DNA of 7,113 nucleotides from Desulfuromonadales bacterium (lineage in GTDB: Bacteria; Desulfobacterota; Desulfuromonadia; Desulfuromonadales; UBA2294): NCBI GenBank assembly GCA_014859615.1, contig JACUTX010000136.1, positions 1 to 7,113 of the forward strand. The letters run 5' to 3'. A program made the translations under genes and the position numbers. The first letter of the stretch is position 1; every line of letters starts with the position of its first letter. Shown one piece after another: positions 1-4,651 of the stretch. The notes under the pieces are model-generated. The model was not told the origin of the DNA and did not search any database. It saw nothing but the letters and a program-made list of their open reading frames with translations.

Positions 1-89
1 ACCTGCTCTCCCGCCTGTATCAACTCAACCACTGTATGTGACCCGATAAAACCGGCCCCGCCGGTCACCAGCACTTTCTTGTTGTTCAT
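1..89 (-). CDS. galE: NAD-dependent epimerase, probably UDP-glucose 4-epimerase (5' part only)
   Basis: The reverse strand encodes 29 complete codons from an ATG at 89-87, running off the left edge of the window. The peptide starts MNNKKVLVTGGAGFIGSHTV. It contains the glycine-rich GGAGFIG loop of the Rossmann NAD-binding fold found in extended short-chain dehydrogenases. The SHT followed by a VEL-type helix is typical of GalE, which interconverts UDP-glucose and UDP-galactose in the cytoplasm for envelope polysaccharide synthesis. An AGAGGG ribosome binding site (complement of 94-99) lies just upstream of the ATG. The catalytic Tyr/Lys region is outside the window, so another nucleotide-sugar epimerase or dehydratase remains possible. 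The fold assignment is near certain; the GalE assignment is likely. Confidence 0.8.
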   Translation of the reverse strand, partial: MNNKKVLVTGGAGFIGSHTVVELIQAGEQ

Positions 90-309
90 TATTCCCTCTG
101 TTACAGATCTGCGGATTGCGACTCTAAACAGACGCCCGTGAGACAAACTTTTAAAGATCTTCAAATCTGAAAACAATTTTTGCCGCGAGCAGAAGCTATG
201 AAAAGCTGTAAACCAACCGCTTCTGTTCTTGTCTGTTGTTTAAAACTAACAGACCTTGATAAAAAATCTTGCTGATTATTTGCTAATTATTCTGTAAACG
301 CGAAAAGTG
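90..309. other. Intergenic region upstream of galE, no gene seen
   Basis: This stretch contains no supportable coding region on either strand. It must hold the promoter of the leftward epimerase gene, but I could not find a convincing -35/-10 pair. Two dyads are visible: an imperfect 10-bp stem (187-196 with 219-228, one mismatch that would be G:U in RNA) and the better palindrome at 231-254, listed separately. The sequence is AT-rich from about 240 to 300. Confidence 0.6.
231..254. promoter_or_regulatory. 24-bp palindrome, possible operator or hairpin upstream of galE
   Basis: GTCTGTT at 231-237 is exactly complementary to AACAGAC at 248-254. The 10-base centre is itself nearly self-complementary (GTTT then AAAC). 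No T-tract follows on either strand, so it does not look like a terminator. Its position, about 140 bp upstream of the leftward epimerase start, would fit an operator or a structured transcript leader. It carries no motif that I recognise for a named regulator, so function is inference only. Confidence 0.35.
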
Positions 310-386
310 TGTCATTCCCGAGGGGTTAATCGGGAATCCAGTTTTTAAAGCATGGATTCCCGATCAAAACCGCTTCGGGAATGACA
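310..386. repeat. 77-bp palindromic element (complete copy, double hairpin)
   Basis: The element is bounded by a perfect 12-bp inverted repeat, TGTCATTCCCGA at 310-321 and TCGGGAATGACA at 375-386. An inner inverted pair, TCGGGAATCCA at 330-340 and TGGATTCCCGA at 353-363, means it can fold either as one long interrupted hairpin or as two adjacent small hairpins. Such TTCCCG/CGGGAA palindromes belong to the REP- or MITE-like class of intergenic repeats. Partial copies follow at 514-564, 571-621 and 731-781, and a degenerate full copy lies at 3093-3180. No transposase is encoded here. Confidence 0.85.
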
Positions 387-564
387 AAAAGCGGTCGTAG
401 CCTTTGACCCTCTTCGTGTCTTCGCGGCTTTGCGTGAGGCAAGCCTTTGACTTATCAGATTTGATCAGATTTTCATCGCGGCCAATTATAGCCTTTGATC
501 ACAGTCTCGGTCGTTTCAATTTTTAAGATCTGGATTCCCGATCAGAATCGCCTCGGGAATGACA
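356..564 (+). repeat. Composite direct repeat, copy A
   Basis: This is the first of two long direct copies (the second is 591-781). It runs from the right arm of the 77-bp palindrome, through a block starting GGTCGTAGCC at 393 and containing the CTTCGTGTC / GGCTTTGCGTGAGGC run, to CCAATTATAGCCTTTGATC, and ends in another TGGATTCCCGA...TCGGGAATGACA hairpin at 531-564. Copy A is longer than copy B, mainly through a few extra bases near 470 and near 506-513. Confidence 0.85.
514..564 (+). repeat. 51-bp half-palindrome unit 1
   Basis: The unit starts TTTCAATTTTTAAG and ends TCGGGAATGACA, with a small hairpin (ATTCCCGA pairing with TCGGGAAT). It has the same length and layout as 571-621 and 731-781. 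It also aligns without gaps to 336-386, the right two-thirds of the complete palindrome. Confidence 0.8.
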
Positions 565-570
565 AGATAG

Positions 571-621
571 TTTCAATTCTTACAAGCGCAATTCCCGATT
601 AGAACCGCTTCGGGAATGACA
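571..621 (+). repeat. 51-bp half-palindrome unit 2
   Basis: It starts TTTCAATTCTTAC and ends TCGGGAATGACA, exactly 51 bp long. It lies six bases after unit 1, so the two form a short tandem. The stretch before ATTCCCGA is the most diverged of the set. Confidence 0.8.
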
Positions 622-781
622 GCAACGGTCGTAGCCTTTGACTCTCTTCGTGTCTTTGTGGCTTCGTGTGAGGCAGCTTTTGACCTATCAGATTTTCGCC
701 GCAACCAATTATAGCCTTTGATCACAGTATTTTCAATTTTCTAGATCTGGATTCCCGATCAAAATTGCTTCGGGGATGACA
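591..781 (+). repeat. Composite direct repeat, copy B
   Basis: This is the second long copy of 356-564. The GGTCGTAGCC block begins at 627, and CCAATTATAGCCTTTGATC and the terminal hairpin appear in the same order. Substitutions relative to copy A (for example CTTTGTGGCTTCGTG for CTTCGCGGCTTTGCG) and small deletions show that the duplication is not recent. Confidence 0.85.
731..781 (+). repeat. 51-bp half-palindrome unit 3
   Basis: It starts TTTCAATTTTCTAG and ends TCGGGGATGACA, with one substitution in the otherwise invariant right arm. It closes the repeat cluster about 50 bp before the promoter region of the OmpA-family gene. Confidence 0.8.
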
Positions 782-831
782 AAACAGATTTCTTCTTTTT
801 TTCGTGTTGCTTATCTTAATGCAACTATCCT

Positions 832-860
832 TTAGTTGTTGCAAATTATGATCATATAAT
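832..860 (+). promoter_or_regulatory. Probable promoter of the ompA-family / MshEN operon
   Basis: A perfect -10 hexamer TATAAT lies at 855-860 in an AT-rich stretch. The -35 position 17 bases upstream (832-837, TTAGTT) is a poor match, so the promoter may depend on an activator or on the flanking AT-rich DNA. The predicted transcript start near 867 would leave a leader of about 37 bases before the ATG at 904. Confidence 0.5.
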
Positions 861-891
861 GTCTAATTATTCAAATTTATAGTTTCCAATG

Positions 892-897
892 AAGGAG
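892..897 (+). promoter_or_regulatory. Ribosome binding site that fixes the OmpA-family start
   Basis: AAGGAG at 892-897 is six bases upstream of the ATG at 904. The alternative in-frame ATG at 889 overlaps this site and has no Shine-Dalgarno sequence of its own. Starting at 904 also gives a cleaner signal peptide. Confidence 0.88.
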
Positions 898-903
898 CTC
901 AAC

Positions 904-2229
904 ATGCAGAAGGTATTATCCTGTCAGGTAGCAGTTGTTGCTATCTTTGTTCTTTTTATGCTGACAACGACGGCTGAAGCCGGCAATCGGGCGGGGGCTT
1001 TCACCCTTTCGCCGATGGCTGGCGCGCAGATTTTTCAGCAGAGTGAAGAGGTTGATAATACTGATTTTTACGGGCTGCATCTCGGCTACAACTTTACGAA
1101 ACATTTCGGATCCGAGCTTGTCGGGACGGGAGCTGCGGTTGATCGACAGCCGGCGGGGACGGGTGATTTCAATTACTGGACCGGGCGCCTTGATCTCCTC
1201 TACCATTTTCAGCCGGATGAGCTGTTTGTCCCTTATGTTTCAGCCGGTATCGGTGGCGCTTTTCTGGCAGAAGATGGTGGTATTGATGAAGATCTGATCG
1301 TTGCTTACGGTGTCGGTTTTAAGTATTTCACCACAGACTGGTTAGCGTTGCGTATTGACGCTCGTCAGCTCTGGCGGCATGAGATGACTTACAAACCGAC
1401 CGACCATGGTAAAAACTATAAGAATTACATGCTGTCCGGCGGCCTCACTTTTCAGATGGGGGGGGCAGAACCAGCATTGATGCAGGAGATTGATACTGAT
1501 CATGATGGTATCATCGATGCGACAGATCTTTGCCCTGGAACTCCGGCCGGAGTATCGGTTGATGCAAATGGATGTCCGCTCGATACGGATGGCGATGGCG
1601 TGATTGATGCGGTCGATCAATGTCCGTGGAGTTCGACCGGTGCAAAAGTTGATGCTCTGGGGTGCGAAACGATTGTTGCTGCGGCTCTGATCGAAGATGC
1701 GGATGGTGATGGCGTTGCCGATCGTGATGACAAGTGTCCGAATACTCCGGCTGACGTTCCGGTGAATGAACGCGGCTGTCCGGCGGACAGCGATTTCGAC
1801 GGTGTGTTTGACGTTGATGATCTCTGCCCGGACACTCCCAGAGACAGGCAGGTCGATCCTTCCGGGTGTGAAATCGATTACTCGACGATGGAAGAGCTGC
1901 AGCTCGAAATTACTTTTGCCAGCAACAGCTCCGTGATCGATGCGAAGTTTGACGTGCAGATGCAGCAGGCGGCCGATTTTATCAAGGCGCACCCGGGCGA
2001 GCGTTTTCTGGTCGAGGGGCATACAGACAACACCGGTTCGGCGGCCGCTAATATGCGTCTTTCGCAGAAACGTGCAGATACGGTTCGCTGGGTTCTGGTC
2101 CGTGATTATGGTGTCAAGAAAGACCATCTGACGGCGAAAGGATTTGGCGATAGTGACCCGATTGCTGATAATAGCAGTCAATCGGGAAGAATGGCCAATC
2201 GGCGGGTTCTGATCAGAGTTGTTGACTGA
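904..2229 (+). CDS. OmpA-family outer-membrane protein with thrombospondin type 3 repeats
   Basis: The 441-residue envelope protein probably anchors the outer membrane to peptidoglycan and may form a small porin. Residues 1-26 are a signal peptide ending AEA before GNRAG. Residues 28 to about 190 are rich in alternating aromatic and small residues, ending YMLSGGLTFQMG, as in eight-stranded OmpA-type barrels. Four calcium-binding thrombospondin type 3 repeats follow at about 197-322, each with a DxDxDG core, a CP and a closing GC, giving eight cysteines. The OmpA C-terminal domain spans about 330-441, with the peptidoglycan-binding signature EGHTDNTG, then LSQKRA and NRRV. An upstream ATG at 889 is in frame, but the ribosome binding site favours 904. 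The MshEN gene starts 36 bases downstream, so the two are probably co-transcribed. Domain order is typical of deltaproteobacterial OmpA/OprF-like proteins. Confidence 0.95.
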   Translation: MQKVLSCQVAVVAIFVLFMLTTTAEAGNRAGAFTLSPMAGAQIFQQSEEVDNTDFYGLHLGYNFTKHFGSELVGTGAAVDRQPAGTGDFNYWTGRLDLLYHFQPDELFVPYVSAGIGGAFLAEDGGIDEDLIVAYGVGFKYFTTDWLALRIDARQLWRHEMTYKPTDHGKNYKNYMLSGGLTFQMGGAEPALMQEIDTDHDGIIDATDLCPGTPAGVSVDANGCPLDTDGDGVIDAVDQCPWSSTGAKVDALGCETIVAAALIEDADGDGVADRDDKCPNTPADVPVNERGCPADSDFDGVFDVDDLCPDTPRDRQVDPSGCEIDYSTMEELQLEITFASNSSVIDAKFDVQMQQAADFIKAHPGERFLVEGHTDNTGSAAANMRLSQKRADTVRWVLVRDYGVKKDHLTAKGFGDSDPIADNSSQSGRMANRRVLIRVVD

Positions 2230-2265
2230 TTTGATCGACCAGCGGCATGATCCGAAGGGGGATGT

Positions 2266-2889
2266 ATGACCCAGGATAAAAAAATGCGACTCGGGGCGAT
2301 GCTGATCAAGGCGGGAGTGATTCACGAATTCCAGCTGAATTCGGCCCTGTCGTTTCAGCGACAGCTCGGTGGTCGTCTCGGCGCTTCCCTGATTCGACTC
2401 GGTTATCTCACCGAAGAGAAACTTCTGCAATTTCTGGCTGAACAGTTCTCTTTGGCGCGGATCGATCTCGACGCGCAGATCATCTCTCCGACGGTCCTTT
2501 CTCTGGTGCCGGTTGAAAAGGCCCTTGAATTTTCCCTGATCCCGTTTGCGCTTAAAAATATCAAGGGGACAGAATACCTGTTCGTTGCGACGTCTGATCC
2601 GACCAATATTTCGGCTCTCGATGAAATTAAATTTATCACCGGACACCCCGTCCTTCCGGCGATCGCATCCGAAGATTCGATCATCGCGGCGATCAAGCGT
2701 TGTTATGACCTTGAGCAGGGGACGATTGCGGCAAAACCGGCTAAGCCAGTATCTAAAGTGACCCCTTTGCATCAGACCAGGGTCGCTGCAAAAACACTCT
2801 CGACAGAAGAGAAGTTGAAAGTTCTGGTGAAACTTCTGATTGAAAAAAAGATTTTGTCGAAAGAGGATCTGGAGCGTTTCAAGGGGTGA
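2266..2889 (+). CDS. Stand-alone MshEN domain protein, probable cyclic-di-GMP receptor
   Basis: The 207-residue cytoplasmic protein matches the N-terminal domain of type II secretion/type IV pilus ATPases (GspE/PilB/MshE) but has no Walker motifs or ATPase domain. Residues 8-31 and 37-60 form two 24-residue motifs separated by exactly five residues. Each begins RLG, has a glycine at motif position 10, and ends L-x3-L-x2-Q (L24, L28, Q31; L53, L57, Q60). This is the pattern established for cyclic-di-GMP binding by MshEN domains. The only deviation I see is Y47 at a usually aliphatic position. The domain continues to about residue 150. A Pro/Lys-rich linker follows, then a short C-terminal helical hairpin (about 180-205, LLIEKKILSKEDL). 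A purine-rich AAGGGGGA ribosome binding site precedes the ATG. It lies 36 bases after the OmpA-family gene and before a terminator. Ligand binding is inferred, not shown. Confidence 0.88.
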   Translation: MTQDKKMRLGAMLIKAGVIHEFQLNSALSFQRQLGGRLGASLIRLGYLTEEKLLQFLAEQFSLARIDLDAQIISPTVLSLVPVEKALEFSLIPFALKNIKGTEYLFVATSDPTNISALDEIKFITGHPVLPAIASEDSIIAAIKRCYDLEQGTIAAKPAKPVSKVTPLHQTRVAAKTLSTEEKLKVLVKLLIEKKILSKEDLERFKG

Positions 2890-2923
2890 GACTGGTATTC
2901 AGCGGACAACTCGGTTATACTCT

Positions 2924-2950
2924 GGCGGTGCTTTGCACCGCCTTTTTATT
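2924..2950 (+). terminator. Rho-independent terminator after the MshEN gene
   Basis: A perfect 8-bp GC-rich stem, GGCGGTGC (2924-2931) with GCACCGCC (2935-2942), closes on a TTT loop and is followed directly by TTTTTATT. It lies 35 bases after the stop codon and ends the OmpA-family/MshEN transcript. Confidence 0.93.
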
Positions 2951-2994
2951 GTCATAAATAGTCTGGATCTGACAAAGAAGGTCACAGGTTAGGA

Positions 2995-3074
2995 CTAAAG
3001 GCGAATTGGCCGCGATGAAAATCTGATAAGCCAAAAGCTGCCTCACGCGAAGCGCAAAGATCGCAAAGAGAGGC
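2995..3074 (-). repeat. Composite repeat block, inverted copy
   Basis: Read on the reverse strand, this contains GCGTGAGGCAGCTTTTG, then TTATCAGATTTTCATCGCGG and CCAATT, in the same order as the blocks at 393-505 and 627-728. It is therefore the same repeat inserted in the opposite orientation, about 2.3 kb away. It lies between the terminator and the degenerate palindrome at 3093-3180. Confidence 0.8.
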
Positions 3075-3092
3075 AAATGCAATAACCATTTA

Positions 3093-3180
3093 TGTCATTC
3101 CCGAGGAGATCCTGATCGGGAATCCAGTTCTTATAGATGGAATGGCTGTATCCTTTGATAAGAGCATTTTTGGGATGACA
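3093..3180. repeat. Degenerate full-length copy of the palindromic element
   Basis: The left half, TGTCATTCCCGAGG then TCGGGAATCCAGTT (3093-3128), matches the left half of the 310-386 element. The right half is decayed. Only GGGATGACA at 3172-3180 is recognisable as the closing arm, and the inner TTCCCGA arm is lost. The copy is flanked on both sides by inverted composite-repeat blocks. Confidence 0.7.
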
Positions 3181-3183
3181 GTT

Positions 3184-3228
3184 CAAAGGCAAGTTGTCTC
3201 ACGCAAAGCGGCAAAGTACGCAATGAGG
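3184..3228 (-). repeat. Composite repeat fragment, inverted copy
   Basis: On the reverse strand this reads CTCATTGCGTACTTTGCCGC then TTTGCGTGAGACAACTTGCC and TTTG, matching the TTTGCGTGAGGCAAGCCTTTG core of copy A at about 430-450. The outer CCAATT portion is absent. The remaining DNA to 3315 shows no repeat, no clear promoter and no gene. Confidence 0.7.
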
Positions 3229-3315
3229 GGCAACGGCTTTATTCTGGGATTATCCTGGAATTTATGTTTTTTGTTTACCTTGGCGCCTTGAGAGAGTGAA
3301 ACGAACGGGCGAGAA

Positions 3316-3378
3316 ATGGTTTTGATTGAGAGATTTATAAGCCGCCTTATTTTAGTGATGATCGGTTATCAGTTATGA
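3316..3378 (+). pseudogene. 20-codon ORF, possible remnant of a dppB-type permease gene
   Basis: The ORF reads MVLIERFISRLILVMIGYQL and stops at TGA 3376-3378. Its stop overlaps the next gene's start in an ATGA arrangement. The peptide looks like the beginning of a DppB/OppB-type permease, which typically opens with a short basic stretch and a first membrane helix (RRLLLLIP.LLG-like) and sits immediately upstream of DppC. Nothing of the remaining 300 or so residues of that family is present, so an internal deletion is my preferred reading. A weak GGGCGAG lies ahead of the ATG, and an in-frame TGA at 3289-3291 excludes a longer N-terminus. It could instead be a short coupling peptide or chance. 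Homology over 20 residues is suggestive, not proof. Confidence 0.4.
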
Positions 3379-4223
3379 AAATTCTATTGCACCACGATAT
3401 TGCCCGACATGTGCGTACCAATCGCCTTGCTTTTGCCGGTCTGCTGATTGTCCTTTTTATGTTTCTGATGGCTCTGCTCGCGCCGTTTCTAGGGGGGGAT
3501 CCGGGTGAAATTAATATCGCTGTGCGGTTGCAGCCTCCGGGTTTCAACCATCTGCTCGGAACAGACGACCTGGGGCGGGATGTGTTGACCCGGATTCTGT
3601 ATGCTGCCCGCATTTCGCTTCTGGTCGGTTTCGTTGCCGTCGGGATTTCGACACTCATCGGCGTTTGTCTCGGGGCTCTGGCCGGCTACTATGGTCGTTG
3701 GGCCGATGCTGTCATTATGCGGTTTGTCGATCTGATGCTCTGCTTTCCAACCTTTTTTCTGATTCTGGCTGTGATCGCCTTTCTTGAGCCATCTATCTGG
3801 AACATCATGATCATTATCGGCTTAACCAGCTGGATGGGGGTTGCCCGTCTGGTTCGTGCTGAATTTCTCTCTCTGCGTGAGCGGGATTTTGTGGTGGCGG
3901 CCCGGGCGATCGGCGGGAGCGACAGTCGGATTATTTTCCGTCACATTCTGCCGAATGCGCTCTCTCCGGTTCTGGTTTCAGCGACCCTCGGTGTCGCTGG
4001 TGCTATTCTGACCGAAAGCGCCCTCTCTTTTCTCGGTATCGGGGTTCAGCCTCCGACCCCTTCCTGGGGAAATATGCTGATGGCCGGTAAACAGACCCTC
4101 GGCACCGCCTGGTGGCTTTCATTTTTCCCCGGGATGGCGATTCTGCTGACGGTGCTCGGTTATAATCTGCTCGGCGAGGGGGTGCGTGACGCCTTTGATC
4201 CCAGGATGCGCGGGGGCAAGTGA
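3375..4223 (+). CDS. DppC/OppC-type ABC transporter permease (peptide/nickel family)
   Basis: The 282-residue inner-membrane protein of the binding-protein-dependent transport family normally pairs with a DppB-type permease to move peptides, nickel or similar solutes. Residues about 8-60 match the OppC N-terminal domain, including the first membrane helix (LLIVLFMFLMALLAP) and the LGTDDLGRDVLTRILYAARISL signature region. The cytoplasmic EAA loop lies at about 173-195 (AARAIGG, then RHILPNAL) and contacts the ATPase subunit. The ending GVRDAFDPRMRG is typical, so the gene is full length. No good ribosome binding site precedes the ATG. Its overlap with the stop of the 20-codon ORF suggests translational coupling. 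No DppB, solute-binding protein or ATPase gene lies beside it in the window, so partners must be elsewhere or lost. The substrate cannot be told from sequence. Confidence 0.93.
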   Translation: MKILLHHDIARHVRTNRLAFAGLLIVLFMFLMALLAPFLGGDPGEINIAVRLQPPGFNHLLGTDDLGRDVLTRILYAARISLLVGFVAVGISTLIGVCLGALAGYYGRWADAVIMRFVDLMLCFPTFFLILAVIAFLEPSIWNIMIIIGLTSWMGVARLVRAEFLSLRERDFVVAARAIGGSDSRIIFRHILPNALSPVLVSATLGVAGAILTESALSFLGIGVQPPTPSWGNMLMAGKQTLGTAWWLSFFPGMAILLTVLGYNLLGEGVRDAFDPRMRGGK

Positions 4224-4651
4224 TGAAGCTTCTGTCGACTGAACTGCCGCCGATCGAACTGATGCAGTTGCGATTTACGGCACAGTCAGAAGGGGATTTT
4301 GTTTCGATTTATCAATCGTCGCATCGTCTGTCGACACTTTGCCGGTCGTTTCCGACCCTGCAGAGCTATCTCGATTTCGCAGCGCTGGAACTTTGTGGCC
4401 AGATCACGATTACTGCTTTTGAACTGTTGGCCGAGCAGCTGTTCGGGAAAAAGGCGTATGTTTTGTGCAAGGTGTCGATGACGGTGCAGAATGTCTCTGA
4501 AACTTTTATTGAGGTGGCGCAGCTGCAGCGGTCTGTTTCGGGGTGGCGCTTTCTGCATTGCGCCAGACTCCCGATCTCCCTCTTGTCGACTGAACCCGAC
4601 TCCGTCGATATGAGACAGCTTTTTTCTGATCCTGCAGCGATCGTCTACTAA
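4223..4651 (+). CDS. Conserved hypothetical protein, possibly YchJ-like NTF2 fold
   Basis: A 142-residue protein with no signal peptide or membrane segment. The ATG at 4223 overlaps the dppC stop by one base (TGATG) and is preceded by a GGGGG run. A GTG at 4220 could add one residue. The segment at about 15-55 (RFTAQSEGDFVSIYQSSH, then SFP and SYLDFA) resembles the middle domain of YchJ/UPF0225 proteins, in which RY/RF-GD-Y.S.HP-type residues precede a FP..E.Y motif. The second half looks like alternating beta strands (VSMTVQNVSETFIEVAQLQR, then SGWRFLHCARLP), consistent with an NTF2-like cone fold. The cysteine-rich SEC-C motifs of YchJ are absent. The stop overlaps the mutM start (TAATG), so it is translated in the same transcript. 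Function is unknown and the family assignment is tentative. Confidence 0.75.
   Translation: MKLLSTELPPIELMQLRFTAQSEGDFVSIYQSSHRLSTLCRSFPTLQSYLDFAALELCGQITITAFELLAEQLFGKKAYVLCKVSMTVQNVSETFIEVAQLQRSVSGWRFLHCARLPISLLSTEPDSVDMRQLFSDPAAIVY

Noticed and set aside
310..781. A CRISPR array, considered because of the regularly repeated palindromes
   Set aside because: The repeats are palindromic units with similar intervening DNA rather than unique spacers of constant length, spacing is irregular, and no cas gene is present.
1342..2772. A long open frame of 476 codons on the minus strand, antisense to the OmpA-family and MshEN genes
   Set aside because: Its translation is rich in Arg/Ile without a recognisable domain, it spans two well-supported plus-strand genes and their gap, and it arises from the codon pattern of the real genes (repeated GAT and CGG-type codons).
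3240..3315. A promoter for the permease-orf-mutM block
   Set aside because: TTGTTTACC and nearby AT-rich hexamers do not combine into a -35/-10 pair with acceptable spacing. A promoter is expected here, but none can be supported.
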